Source: Candidatus Gastranaerophilales bacterium
GTDB lineage: Bacteria; Cyanobacteriota; Vampirovibrionia; Gastranaerophilales; Gastranaerophilaceae
NCBI GenBank assembly: GCA_023665105.1
Contig: JAMPEO010000003.1
Location: 1-33,119, forward strand
Length of the DNA stretch: 33,119 bases
Direction: 5' to 3'
The notes under the pieces are model-generated. The model worked only from the letters and a program-made list of their open reading frames with translations, was not told where the DNA came from and ran no database searches. Position numbers and translations under genes: made by a program. Positions 23,066 to 31,757 of the stretch are shown here, piece by piece (within the stretch, counting starts at the first letter, position 1; each line of letters begins with the position of its first letter).

Positions 23066-23923
23066 TTATTGAGCATTAGCAGGTTTCTTTTGTGCAGTAG
23101 CACCAGGAATAGACTGCCAATTAGCGGCCATAATCTTTTTGAAAGATTTAAGAGCTGTATCTTCTAATTCGCCCAATTCTTCAGCTTCCATAATCAATTC
23201 TCTTAATGGAAGTAAAGCTCTTTGATCACGAAGAACACCAAGAGCTGCAGCTGCACCTGCTCTTACTAATTCGTTTTCTTTGTGATTTTTCATAACTTCA
23301 ATCAAAGCAGGAACTGCTTTTGTATCATTTAATTTTCCTAATGAAGTTACTGCATAAATTCTTACGTTAACCCATTCGTCATATAACATGTTGATAATTT
23401 TATCAACAGCCTTTTTATTACCGATTTCACCTAATGCTCTTGTAGCATCACAACGTACATTAACTTTTTCGTGGTCTAAAGAACCCATTAAAGCATCTGT
23501 AGCAACATCACCAATTTCAATTAAAGCATCTGTCGCTGTAATACATACTTGTGGATTTTCATCATTTAATGCTTCTACTAACGGTTCAACTACGATTTTA
23601 CCGCCTAAACGACCTAAAGCACGTGCTGCACGAACTCTAACGTCAACGTTTCTATCTTCTCTAAGTGATTCAATTAAATATTCAGTTGCCTTAGAATCAC
23701 CTAACTCACCTAATGCTCTTGCTGCATACAAACGAACAGAACCATTTTTGTCATTTCTTAACACATCAATCAATGGTTCAACAGCTTTAGAATCGCCCAT
23801 TTCGCCTAATACACGAGCTGCATTATATCTAACTTTTTCAGAACTGCTTGTTCTTAAGTCTGATAATAGTTCTTCAAAAGATTTTTTAACTTGTTTTTTC
23901 TTTCCAATCACAGATATTGTCAT
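23066..23923 (-). CDS. HEAT/PBS-lyase-like repeat protein
   Basis: A 285-residue alpha-solenoid built of about seven HEAT repeats of the PBS-lyase type, with the repeat core AARVLGEMGDSKAVEPL recurring about every 31 residues between residues 33 and 250. Such repeats mediate protein binding and are common in cyanobacteria, where some attach chromophores, but no lyase role can be claimed here. It has no signal peptide. The C-terminus is disordered (GATAQKKPANAQ). SD GGAGG lies 9 nt before the ATG. It stands alone on the minus strand behind a gap of about 314 bp. The partner is unknown. Confidence 0.93.
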   Translation of the reverse strand: MTISVIGKKKQVKKSFEELLSDLRTSSSEKVRYNAARVLGEMGDSKAVEPLIDVLRNDKNGSVRLYAARALGELGDSKATEYLIESLREDRNVDVRVRAARALGRLGGKIVVEPLVEALNDENPQVCITATDALIEIGDVATDALMGSLDHEKVNVRCDATRALGEIGNKKAVDKIINMLYDEWVNVRIYAVTSLGKLNDTKAVPALIEVMKNHKENELVRAGAAAALGVLRDQRALLPLRELIMEAEELGELEDTALKSFKKIMAANWQSIPGATAQKKPANAQ

Positions 23924-24237
23924 TTAGATAACCTCCGACATACAATATTTAATAATCTACACTTTACTTCTATATAAAAACACCGTTGTTGAAATAATTG
24001 CGTTTTTTTTGTTGATTATGTACTTTTGTTAAGATTGTTTTCATATAGATTTTTGTTCCGTTTCCCTAAAGGGTAAAAATTACACTTTATTTCAGTAATA
24101 GTAGTTTATCACATTTTTCAGATTTTGGCTCTACCCTGTTAGCATTTTGTGTAACTAACTTAATCTTTGTTTAAACAAAACACTTGAAAGGCTGATATAG
24201 CTTAAAATACCATGTTACAAATTCTTTAAATTTACTA
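23924..24237. other. Intergenic region between two minus-strand genes
   Basis: AT-rich. It holds a 14-bp perfect palindrome TTTGTTTAAACAAA (24166-24179) and a short CCCTAAAGGG palindrome near 24064. No gene or clear promoter seen. The promoter of the HEAT-repeat gene should be here. Confidence 0.5.
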
Positions 24238-25890
24238 CTATCTAGGGATAGTAATAATGAACTCGCTTCCGACACCTAATTCACTTTTTACTTCAATTTT
24301 TCCATTGTGTTTTGCAATTATCTTTGATGAAATAGCAAGTCCCAAACCTGTACCAACTCCAACACCTTTTGTTGTATAACCTGCAAGAAAGATTTTTTCT
24401 ATATCTTTTATACCTTTACCATCATCTTTAATAGATATTTTTAGAAGATTTTTTGTATATGATGTTGTTATTAATATGGTACCTTCTTTTTCAATAGCCT
24501 GACACGCATTTACTAAAATATTCATAAATACCTGATTTAACATGTTAGGATAACACTTAATCTTTGGAATATCTCCATAATTCTTTTTAACAGTTATTCT
24601 ATGCTTTGTTTCATGACGAATTAAATCAAGCGTTAAATCAAGTTCTCTATTGATATCAGCCTCTTGAAGTTCTGCTTCATCCAAACGCACAAATTTTTTC
24701 AGAGAAATTACAAGTTGATTTATACGCTGAATAGCTTCTTTATCAGTAGAATTTATATCTTTTAATAAAACTGAAAGTTTTTCATCATCAATTTTCTGAA
24801 TAAGTTTGGTAAAGATTTCGTTGTTAGATTTAATTGCGGCAACCGGCGTATTTATTTCATGTGCAACACCGGCAATCAACTGACCTAATGATGCCATCTT
24901 TTCGGAATTTATTAGCTGTAATTGCGTATCATTCAATTCTTTCAGCGTTTCTTTAAGTTCTTGCACTGTTTCCAAATTCTTTTTATACAGATTTGCGTGA
25001 ACAATAGCTGTACCAAGCTGGGATGAAATATTCTCTAATATATCCAATTCTTCATTAAGTTCACGTTTTTGACGTGATACAAGAACAACAACACCAAGAA
25101 GTTCATTCATGTGAAAAAGAGGAAGAACTATTCTTTGAATAGATTCTTTGAAAGGTTTAGCAGACATGTATTCTTTAAGGCATCGAGTATGAGAAATTTC
25201 TTTATTACTAATTTTCCTCATAACCATACCATCAAACATTATTGGCATGCCTATTTCTTCTTCGTCAAGAGTTTGAGATATCTTAAATAAATTACTTTTA
25301 CTGTTATAAACCGCATAATATGCCCTAAATGCACTGAAAATAATGGACAATTCTTTTAATGTCGGTAAAATAATCGAAGATAAATCAATAGATTCTCGCA
25401 TAATGTTTGAAATTTTGTTAATTAAAGCCATTTTTATTGCTTGCGATTGTGCTTGTTGTTTTATTTGCTCCAAGCTTTTTATATCTTCATCCAATAATCG
25501 GCACTTCAAATCAACATCTTCTTTTTCTTGTAGGAGTTTATCATATTTGATTTGAGAAGTAACATCAACAAAAAATATAATAGTATATTTACGACGTTGA
25601 ATAGCATTTATATCATAATAACTATATTCATTATTCTTATGTTGATAACTGATATGCGTAACAAAACTTTCTTTGGAACGAATTGCTTGAATAATTGGAG
25701 AATGTAACTCCCAATCACTTGAGTCGAGCATACATATTTCACAATTTAATTTATGAGAGAATTTTCTCAAAGTTGTAAAATCAGAAAAGCATCTTTTAAA
25801 TGCATTATTTCTGTATTCAACCTCCATAGAATTTTTGTTCACTACCAGAACAGGATTATTAAATTTATTAAAAAACTCCAGTTTCTCCAT
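24238..25890 (-). CDS. Cytoplasmic PAS-GAF histidine kinase, orphan
   Basis: A soluble histidine kinase of 550 residues from ATG 25890. Layout: PAS (about 5-110), coiled coil (about 115-155), GAF (about 160-300), a second coiled coil, HisKA with catalytic H344 (GVAHEINTPVAAIK) and HATPase motifs NILVNACQAI, DDGKGI and GTGLGLAISSKI. This kind of HisKA is common in cyanobacteria and deltaproteobacteria. No response regulator is adjacent. The TTG at 25926 gives 12 more residues, but I prefer ATG 25890, since TTGGAC there serves better as a -35 box: a TATAAT box ends 6 nt before the ATG and no SD exists, so a leaderless mRNA is predicted. Confidence 0.9.
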   Translation of the reverse strand: MEKLEFFNKFNNPVLVVNKNSMEVEYRNNAFKRCFSDFTTLRKFSHKLNCEICMLDSSDWELHSPIIQAIRSKESFVTHISYQHKNNEYSYYDINAIQRRKYTIIFFVDVTSQIKYDKLLQEKEDVDLKCRLLDEDIKSLEQIKQQAQSQAIKMALINKISNIMRESIDLSSIILPTLKELSIIFSAFRAYYAVYNSKSNLFKISQTLDEEEIGMPIMFDGMVMRKISNKEISHTRCLKEYMSAKPFKESIQRIVLPLFHMNELLGVVVLVSRQKRELNEELDILENISSQLGTAIVHANLYKKNLETVQELKETLKELNDTQLQLINSEKMASLGQLIAGVAHEINTPVAAIKSNNEIFTKLIQKIDDEKLSVLLKDINSTDKEAIQRINQLVISLKKFVRLDEAELQEADINRELDLTLDLIRHETKHRITVKKNYGDIPKIKCYPNMLNQVFMNILVNACQAIEKEGTILITTSYTKNLLKISIKDDGKGIKDIEKIFLAGYTTKGVGVGTGLGLAISSKIIAKHNGKIEVKSELGVGSEFIITIPR

Positions 25891-25896
25891 TCTATA

Positions 25897-25926
25897 ATTA
25901 TAAGATAGCCAATCTAAAATGTCCAA
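25897..25926 (-). promoter_or_regulatory. Promoter of the PAS-GAF kinase gene, predicted leaderless
   Basis: Minus strand: TTGGAC (25921-25926), 18 bp, TATAAT (25897-25902), then 6 nt to the ATG at 25890. An 18-bp spacer is slightly long, but the -10 is perfect. Confidence 0.5.
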
Positions 25927-26054
25927 AAATTCTTATATTAAATATAATTTGTAACGGTTTAGAAACATAAGAGATATAATAATCCGAAAGAAAAATGTTG
26001 ATGTTATCATGTAGGTGTATGGAATTACACAGATAATATTATTGGAGAGATTTA

Positions 26055-27821
26055 ATGGAAAATTTTGATATATTTTCAATATTCGCACTATGCGGAGGGC
26101 TAGCATTTTTCTTATACGGAATAAATTTAATGTCATCAGGTTTAGAAAAAGTTGCAGGCGGAAAACTGGAGCAATTACTAAAGAAAATGACGTCTAACCC
26201 TATAAAAAGTTTTGCACTTGGTGCTGGTATAACAGCAGTAATTCAATCATCATCAGCTGTTACAGTTATGCTTGTAGGTCTTGTTAACTCAGGAATTATG
26301 GAGTTATCACAAACAGTGAGTGTAATCATTGGTTCAAACGTAGGTACTACATTTACAGCGTGGATATTGAGTCTAACAGGCTTAAATAGTGCAGCAGGTA
26401 TGGTTTTCAAATTTTTAAAACCAGAAAACTTTACACCTTTACTTGCTCTTATCGGTATAATTCTGATTATGGGTTCACGTACAAACAGACGTAAAAATGT
26501 TGGTGCAATCCTTATGGGATTTGCTATTCTTATGTTTGGCATGGTTGTAATGGCTGATTCAATGAAACCTTTAGCTGAGTTACCACAATTTGGTCAAGCC
26601 ATGTTAATGTTCCATAACCCATTACTAGGATTCTTGGTTGGTATGATTGTTACCATGATAGTTCAATCTTCTTCAGCATCTATTGGTATATTACAGGCTT
26701 TAACTATTACCGCAAGTGTACCTGTTGGTGTTGCTATCCCGATTATTTTAGGTCAAAATTTAGGTACTTGTATTTCCGCAATCCTTTCTGCAATCGGTGT
26801 AAGTACTAATGCAAGACGTGTTGCAGGAGTTCACGTAATATATAATATTCTTAGTGTAGGTACATTCTTGCCAATATTCATTATTTGGTCAAAACTATTC
26901 CCAACAGAATTTTTATCACAAAATATTAACCCTGCAAGTATTGCAGTTATTCATACCGTATATAACATTATTACAGCAGTTATGTTCTTCCCATTTGCTA
27001 AATTTATTGAAAAATTAGCAATCAGATTTATACCTGAAAAGAAAGATGAACATAAAGTATTTTTGGACGAAAGACTTATGCTTTCACCAAACTTAGCTAT
27101 TGCAGAAGCTCATAACAAAGCTATTAAAATGGCTTCTAAAGTAGAAAAGAATATTATTTATGCGACTAAATTACTTAAACGTTTTGAACCTAAAAAAGCA
27201 GAAGTTGTTAGTTTGAATGAAGAAAAAATTGATTTATATGAAGATAAACTGGAAGGTTTCTTGATCAAAGTATCAGGAAGAGATTTAGAAGAAGATTTAA
27301 GTGCTTCTATTGGTCGTTTATTATTGAATATTAGTGACTTTGAGAGAATCGGCGACCACGCTGCAAGTATTTTAAAAATTGCAGAAAGAATGAATGAGAA
27401 GAAATTAAGATTTTCTGATTCTGCCGTACAGGATATTAGAGTAATTGTATATGCAGTTCTTGATGTTTTAAAACTTGCAATGACCGCTTATCAAAACTCT
27501 GATGAAATTATGGCACTAGACGTTGAACCACTTGAACAAGTTGTTGACCGACTAATAAGAAAATCTAAAAAACGTCATATCAAACGTCTACAAGACGGTA
27601 TTTGTACTATAGAACTTGATTTAATGGTATCTGATTTATTTAATGATTTAGAACGTATTTCAGACCATTGCTCAAATATTGCTACATCGATTCTTCAGAT
27701 GAAAGATCCATCTTTAGATAAGCACGAACTTATCAATAGAATGCGTTCAATGGAAAATGTTGAATTTAGCAAGAAATACGATGAATACAAGGCTAAATAC
27801 CCACTTGTAGATATGAAATAG
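26055..27821 (+). CDS. Na+/phosphate cotransporter (NptA/YjbB type) with PhoU-like tail
   Basis: A 588-residue membrane protein of the Na/Pi cotransporter family II. The N-terminal half holds two inverted Na_Pi_cotrans repeats with the signature QSSSAVTVM (about 65) and QSSSASIGI (about 203). Glycine-rich helices such as GGLAFFLYGINLM and VIIGSNVGTTFTAWIL are also present. The C-terminal part (about 340-565) is a soluble PhoU-like helical domain with DFERIGDHAASI and DLERISDHCSNI, the metal-cluster motifs of PhoU. The E. coli homologue YjbB exports phosphate. Direction here is open. Start: GGAGAG precedes the ATG by about 7 nt. It is divergent from the PAS-GAF kinase gene, but no functional link is shown. 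Confidence 0.93.
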   Translation: MENFDIFSIFALCGGLAFFLYGINLMSSGLEKVAGGKLEQLLKKMTSNPIKSFALGAGITAVIQSSSAVTVMLVGLVNSGIMELSQTVSVIIGSNVGTTFTAWILSLTGLNSAAGMVFKFLKPENFTPLLALIGIILIMGSRTNRRKNVGAILMGFAILMFGMVVMADSMKPLAELPQFGQAMLMFHNPLLGFLVGMIVTMIVQSSSASIGILQALTITASVPVGVAIPIILGQNLGTCISAILSAIGVSTNARRVAGVHVIYNILSVGTFLPIFIIWSKLFPTEFLSQNINPASIAVIHTVYNIITAVMFFPFAKFIEKLAIRFIPEKKDEHKVFLDERLMLSPNLAIAEAHNKAIKMASKVEKNIIYATKLLKRFEPKKAEVVSLNEEKIDLYEDKLEGFLIKVSGRDLEEDLSASIGRLLLNISDFERIGDHAASILKIAERMNEKKLRFSDSAVQDIRVIVYAVLDVLKLAMTAYQNSDEIMALDVEPLEQVVDRLIRKSKKRHIKRLQDGICTIELDLMVSDLFNDLERISDHCSNIATSILQMKDPSLDKHELINRMRSMENVEFSKKYDEYKAKYPLVDMK

Positions 27822-27825
27822 AAGT

Positions 27826-28338
27826 CTATTGTAAATGTTGAACAAGATTTAAAACTTTACATTTGAAAGTTTCATAATCATCATTGTTGGTAATCACGTA
27901 ATCCCAATCATTGATGTCATCTAAACCTGTTTCAGTGATATCATCTTCACCAATAAGGTTTCCTCTTGATGCCCGTACCTCACGATTAGCCTCTATTCTT
28001 ATAGAGATTGCTCCTGCAGATTTAAACACTTCATATTCATGAGGAACTCTGACATCAGTTACCATAATATTTCCATCAGACTCTATTATTTTGTTTAACC
28101 AGTAATCAGGAGACTGGCTTCTTCCCCAATTTCCTAACTCTATTAAACCCGCTCTGTATTGTGATTTGTTTTGTTCAATTTCTTCATAAGTAAGATTATG
28201 TTTTTTACCATATTCAAATTTGATAATATCTCCCATTGCACAACGATGATAATCAGGCATTTCAGCCAACAAAATCTTTGCTGCTGTATCTTTGCCGGAA
28301 TATTGTTTACCTGAAAATATTATAATTTTATCTGCCAT
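27826..28338 (-). CDS. P-loop NMP-kinase-like protein
   Basis: A small P-loop kinase of 170 residues. The Walker A motif is FSGKQYSGKDT (near residues 7-17). A central LIELGNWGRSQSPDYW region and VTDVRVPHEYE match deoxynucleoside monophosphate kinases and the animal type of phosphomevalonate kinase, which share a fold. A dNMP kinase role is more likely in bacteria, but specificity cannot be read here. The start is ATG 28338, since GAGGA lies 7 nt upstream, and the TTG at 28344 is within the spacer. It converges with the phosphate transporter, with only 4 bp between stop codons. Its start region faces the cysteine-rich protein across a 208-bp gap. Confidence 0.82.
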   Translation of the reverse strand: MADKIIIFSGKQYSGKDTAAKILLAEMPDYHRCAMGDIIKFEYGKKHNLTYEEIEQNKSQYRAGLIELGNWGRSQSPDYWLNKIIESDGNIMVTDVRVPHEYEVFKSAGAISIRIEANREVRASRGNLIGEDDITETGLDDINDWDYVITNNDDYETFKCKVLNLVQHLQ

Positions 28339-28546
28339 ATACAATCCTCATTTTTATTATATTAGCATGCTATGAAAAATTTGGCATGAGATAAAGAAAA
28401 TAATTGTAATAATAATTTTCTCTATTATTTATATTCACCAATCGGTTAAAAATTTTATGTAGAGTCAGGTTATAGTTTTTTTCATTGAAGTCCATAGAAT
28501 AGAAATGTAACAAACGAGTTATGCAAAAACTTAAAAAGGAGAAATT

Positions 28547-28855
28547 ATGAAAAAAACATTATTAGCTACAACATTATTGATTGCATTATCTGCATCAACA
28601 TTATCAGCCAATGCATTTTCTTGGAGCAGTTTAAACCCTGCAAACTGGGGAACATGTCCTAAATGCGAAAGAACAGCGTCTTGTAAATGCAAGAAACAAA
28701 AATGTACACCATCTTGCGAAAAGAAAGAAAGAGTTTGTCCTGTTGAACAAAAAGCATCTTGTCCTTGCCAAACAACACCTAAATGCAATTCTTGCGGTCA
28801 ATCTGCACCTTGCGATGCTTGTGATAAACTACAACAACAAACAGAAAGAAGATAA
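28547..28855 (+). CDS. Cysteine-rich secreted protein, unknown
   Basis: A 102-residue protein with a clear signal peptide (MKKTLLATTLLIALSASTL, cleavage probably after SANA near 23). The mature part of about 79 residues has 13 cysteines, mostly as CxxC and CxC pairs (TCPKC, SCKC, CPC, CNSC, CDAC), mixed with Lys, Gln and Ser, and ends QQQTERR. No known domain. The pattern suggests metal binding or a set of disulfides, more likely the former if it stays reduced. SD AAAAAGGAG is strong and a terminator follows about 27 bp after the stop, so it is a one-gene unit and probably well expressed. It is not a known bacteriocin leader type by eye. Confidence 0.85.
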   Translation: MKKTLLATTLLIALSASTLSANAFSWSSLNPANWGTCPKCERTASCKCKKQKCTPSCEKKERVCPVEQKASCPCQTTPKCNSCGQSAPCDACDKLQQQTERR

Positions 28856-28881
28856 CACTTTAACTTTTTCTATATTATCGA

Positions 28882-28909
28882 CGACTGTCCTATCGGGCAG
28901 CCGTTTTTT
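28882..28909 (+). terminator. Terminator of the cysteine-rich protein gene
   Basis: Stem CGACTGTCC/GGGCAGCCG (one A-C mismatch, one G-T pair), loop TATC, then six T. Confidence 0.75.
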
Positions 28910-28911
28910 AT

Positions 28912-28940
28912 TTGAAACAAAGGTTAGATTATGGTAATAT
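28912..28940 (+). promoter_or_regulatory. Strong promoter of the NfnA/SudB-like gene
   Basis: TTGAAA (28912-28917), 17 bp, TAATAT (28935-28940), with an extended -10 (TGG just before it). It directly follows the terminator of the upstream gene. Confidence 0.75.
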
Positions 28941-28974
28941 TATTACTGTAATAAATGACAAAAGGATGAGAAAT

Positions 28975-29811
28975 ATGGGTTATAAAATTTTATCAAAAAA
29001 AGAATTGTGTCCTAATCAGTATGAAATAACTATTGATGCTCCTTACGTTGTAAGAAACGCAAGAGCAGGTCAATTTATTATTTTCAGAGCTGAAGAAAAC
29101 GGGGAAAGAGTTCCTCTAACTATTGCTGATGTTAATAAAGAAAAAGGTGAATTAACATTAGTATTTATGGCAGTAGGTTATTCTACAAAGAAATTAGCAG
29201 CATTAAATGTTGGTGACGAACTTGTTGACCTTGTTGGTCCATTAGGAAAACCAACCCATATAGAAAACTATGGTACTGCAGTATGTATTGCCGGAGGTTA
29301 TGGAGCAGCACCTTGCTATTTAATTGCTAAAGCTCTTAAAGATGCAGGCAATAAAGTTTACATGATTATGGGTGCAAGAACAAAAGACCTTATCTTCTGG
29401 CAAGACAAAATGAAAGATGCTTGCACTGAATTATACATTACAACAGATGACGGTTCTTTAGGTATTAAAGGATTTGGTACTACCGTTATGAAAGAAATTA
29501 TGGACAGAGAAAAGGTTGATTATGCTATTGCAGTAGGTCCTATGCCTATGATGAGAGCAGTTGCAGAACTAACAAGAGGAACAGGAATAAAAACAGAAGC
29601 ATCCATGAACCCAATTATGGTTGATGGCACAGGAATGTGTGGTGCTTGTCGTTTAACCGTTGGCGGAGAAACAAAGTTCGCATGCGTTGACGGACCTGAT
29701 TTTGATGCTCATAAAATTGATTTTGATGAAGTTATCAATAGAACAAGAATCTACAAAGATGAAGAGAAAAAACGCAGTGAAAATTGCAATCTTTTAAAAG
29801 CAGGTTCTTAG
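28975..29811 (+). CDS. NfnA/SudB-like FAD/NAD-binding protein (sulfide dehydrogenase/NfnAB small subunit type)
   Basis: A 278-residue ferredoxin-NADP-reductase-like flavoprotein. ATG 28975 has the SD AAAGGA. The longer reading starts upstream of the promoter's likely +1. Domains: FAD-binding barrel (1-95, PLTIADVN), NAD-binding fold (about 96-215, AVCIAGGYGAAPCYLIAKAL) and a [2Fe-2S] cysteine motif at the end (GTGMCGACRLTVGGETKFAC). The MVDGTGMCGAC motif is that of NfnA/SudB, also seen in PyrK. The catalytic large subunit (NfnB, GltD-like) is not next to it, so a partner encoded elsewhere is needed for electron bifurcation, or the protein works alone. It stands as a single-gene unit between promoter and terminator. 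Confidence 0.9.
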   Translation: MGYKILSKKELCPNQYEITIDAPYVVRNARAGQFIIFRAEENGERVPLTIADVNKEKGELTLVFMAVGYSTKKLAALNVGDELVDLVGPLGKPTHIENYGTAVCIAGGYGAAPCYLIAKALKDAGNKVYMIMGARTKDLIFWQDKMKDACTELYITTDDGSLGIKGFGTTVMKEIMDREKVDYAIAVGPMPMMRAVAELTRGTGIKTEASMNPIMVDGTGMCGACRLTVGGETKFACVDGPDFDAHKIDFDEVINRTRIYKDEEKKRSENCNLLKAGS

Positions 29812-29834
29812 TCTGAAATACAATAATAACTAAC

Positions 29835-29862
29835 AAAAAGCCCGATATAAATCGGGCTTTTT
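29835..29862 (+). terminator. Terminator of the NfnA/SudB-like gene
   Basis: A 12-bp perfect stem AAAAAGCCCGAT/ATCGGGCTTTTT with loop ATAA. Confidence 0.92.
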
Positions 29863-29959
29863 GTATTAAAATATGTAACAATATCTATAACATGACAAAA
29901 TAAAACACAAATTTTTGAATTTCGTTGTTTTAAAGAGAGAGTAGGAAATTTGTGTCACA

Positions 29960-30331
29960 ATGGAAAACAGTACTGATATAAAAAAAGACCAAATATTCAA
30001 GAACATTAGGTTCTATTATATGCCCGTTCCGTTCGGGCTTCCTATGTATGATCCGTATAATACAGGACCAATGTCAGAGCCTATTCTATCTCCTGTAGGC
30101 CCGCCTATTGCTCCGAGAAGAAATCCATATTATCCAAAACCTACAAATCCGTTTATAAATCCATATTCAACCCAAATGCGGACAGCAATGCGTTCTGCAT
30201 ATCTCCCGCCTGCACCATCTTATGGTATGGGAGGGATGGGATGCCCTCCGCCACGTGGGGGAATGCCGCCTATGGGACCGCCTCCAATGGGACCAATGGG
30301 AGGACCACCAATGGGTCCAAGAGCCTTTTAA
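29960..30331 (+). CDS. Pro/Gly/Met-rich protein, unknown
   Basis: A 123-residue protein that I cannot place. The first 20 residues are charged (MENSTDIKKDQIFKNIRFYY). Residues of about 20-85 are rich in Pro, Tyr, Asn and Arg (PIAPRRNPYYPKPTNPFINP). The end is a low-complexity Gly-Met-Pro array (GMPPMGPPPMGPMGGPPMGP). It lacks a signal peptide. The SD is poor (TAGGAAA is about 13 nt away). Such proline-rich tails often self-assemble or bind other proteins. It stands alone between a terminator and the dnaJ-like gene. The long uninterrupted frame in a compositionally biased stretch supports a gene, but the function is open. Confidence 0.6.
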   Translation: MENSTDIKKDQIFKNIRFYYMPVPFGLPMYDPYNTGPMSEPILSPVGPPIAPRRNPYYPKPTNPFINPYSTQMRTAMRSAYLPPAPSYGMGGMGCPPPRGGMPPMGPPPMGPMGGPPMGPRAF

Positions 30332-30358
30332 ATATCTAAGTATTAAAAAATAATTAAG

Positions 30359-30387
30359 TTTAATCAAATTAGCCTCATTTATATTAT
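30359..30387 (+). promoter_or_regulatory. Putative promoter of the dnaJ-like gene
   Basis: TTTAAT (30359-30364), 17 bp, TATTAT (30382-30387). The -35 is weak. Confidence 0.35.
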
Positions 30388-30407
30388 GATTAATATAGGA
30401 GACTATT

Positions 30408-31439
30408 ATGCAATACAAAGATTATTATGAAATATTAGGTGTAAAACGTGAAGCAACTGCAGCAGAAATCAAATCTGCATACAGAAAGCTTGCACGTAAA
30501 TATCATCCGGATGTAAATAAAACTCAAGAAGCAGAAACAAAGTTCAAAGATATTAATGAAGCTTATGAAGTGCTTGGTGACGAAGCAAAGCGCCAACGTT
30601 ATGACAGCTTAGGCTCAAACTGGCAAGGTGGTTCCGAATACACTCCACCACCTGGTTTTGAAAATTTTGGTTTCAATTTCAATCAAGGCGGAGCACAAAG
30701 CTTCAACTTTAATCAAGGTGCCGGTGGATTTTCTGACTTCTTCAGTTCATTATTCGGTGATTTTATGGCAGGCGGTCAAGCCGGAGCAAGTCAAGGTTTT
30801 GGAGGCTTTGATTTTAATCAAGGAAGAACAAATTCCAGAGCACAATCCCAACGTCCACCAAAATCTGAAAAACTTGATATTACAAAAAACTTAGATATTA
30901 CTGCAAAAGAACTGTTTGACAATAAACCAATAACCGTAAAATTCTCTGATTTAGAAAAATGTACTCAATGTCCGCCAAATGGTTTTTGTTCGCACTGCGG
31001 CGGCACAGGATTTGTTAACAATTCGAGTTCCGCAAAAATAAAGATTCCTAATAACGCCACAGAAGGTCAAAAAATAAAATTAAAAGGCAAAGGAAGAACT
31101 GACTCATACGGTCGCCGTGGTGACATGTATTTAGTTATCCATATCAAAGATAAAGAATATCAAATCGATGGAACAACCTTAACTAAAGAAGTCGAAATTA
31201 CACCAACAGAAGCTGTACTCGGTGGTCAAAAAGAAATCAACACCTTGCACGGTAAAATAAACATCAAGATTCCTGAACGTGTTTCATCAGGTCAGGCATT
31301 ACGTTTAAAAGAGCTTGGACTACCTGACAAAAACGGTAAATACGGTGATTTAAAAGTTAAAATGAAAATAGTTATTCCAAAAGATTTAACAGATAAGGAA
31401 ATCGAACTATATAAAAAATTATCCGAATTAAGAAAATAA
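30408..31439 (+). CDS. DnaJ/CbpA-like co-chaperone with a reduced zinc site
   Basis: An Hsp40 co-chaperone of 343 residues that should stimulate DnaK. The J-domain (1-68) has the HPD motif at 33-35. A Gly/Phe/Asn/Gln-rich linker follows (about 70-160, with repeats of FNFNQGG type). Next comes only a remnant of the four CxxCxGxG repeats: C185-x2-C188 and C194-x2-C197-GGTG. The C-terminal client-binding domains follow (about 205-343, [19 protein letters not shown] and [12 protein letters not shown]). True DnaJ has four repeats and about 375 residues, and CbpA has none, so this is in between. SD AGGAG. It is monocistronic, with no dnaK or grpE beside it. Confidence 0.92.
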   Translation: MQYKDYYEILGVKREATAAEIKSAYRKLARKYHPDVNKTQEAETKFKDINEAYEVLGDEAKRQRYDSLGSNWQGGSEYTPPPGFENFGFNFNQGGAQSFNFNQGAGGFSDFFSSLFGDFMAGGQAGASQGFGGFDFNQGRTNSRAQSQRPPKSEKLDITKNLDITAKELFDNKPITVKFSDLEKCTQCPPNGFCSHCGGTGFVNNSSSAKIKIPNNATEGQKIKLKGKGRTDSYGRRGDMYLVIHIKDKEYQIDGTTLTKEVEITPTEAVLGGQKEINTLHGKINIKIPERVSSGQALRLKELGLPDKNGKYGDLKVKMKIVIPKDLTDKEIELYKKLSELRK

Positions 31440-31757
31440 TTTAAAATAACAAAAAAAAAGCCTTTCGCAAGGAAGGCTAAAATTTTAATTAGGAAGGGAA
31501 TTAGGGTATATAGGTTAAAATAAATTTTATATCGTTTTGTGTATCGTTATCGCTTACATATATATAAAGTATATACAAAATGTCCAATTTCAAGCACTGT
31601 TATTTTTGTTACAAAACTTAATAAAACTCTAAAAAGTCTTTCTTTTTTGAACGGTGCTACACGAAAGATTCCCCAATTTATCACATCCTACTGGTATATG
31701 AAATTTCTAATAACCATGTTATATTTTTCTTCATTCAGATGTAAAATTATCTTTGTT
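31440..31757. other. Intergenic region before the CapA-family gene
   Basis: Contains a weak hairpin near the end of the dnaJ-like gene (31459-31478) and AT-rich DNA. The CapA reading frame is open back to 31539, but that stretch has no SD, no signal-peptide logic and poor coding character, so I do not count it. A -35/-10-like pair (TTGTGT, 16 bp, TATATA) near 31535-31562 is weak. Confidence 0.5.
31459..31478 (+). terminator. Weak terminator after the dnaJ-like gene
   Basis: Stem AGCCTT/AAGGCT with an 8-nt loop, preceded by nine A and followed by AAAATTTT rather than a clean T-run. Confidence 0.4.

Noticed and set aside
23388-23927. Plus-strand frame of 179 codons opposite the HEAT-repeat gene
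   Set aside because: It mirrors the repetitive HEAT coding strand and has no SD or family match.
31539-31757. N-terminal extension of the CapA-family protein
   Set aside because: Puts about 73 residues before the natural signal segment, starts without an SD, and has no homologue-like character.
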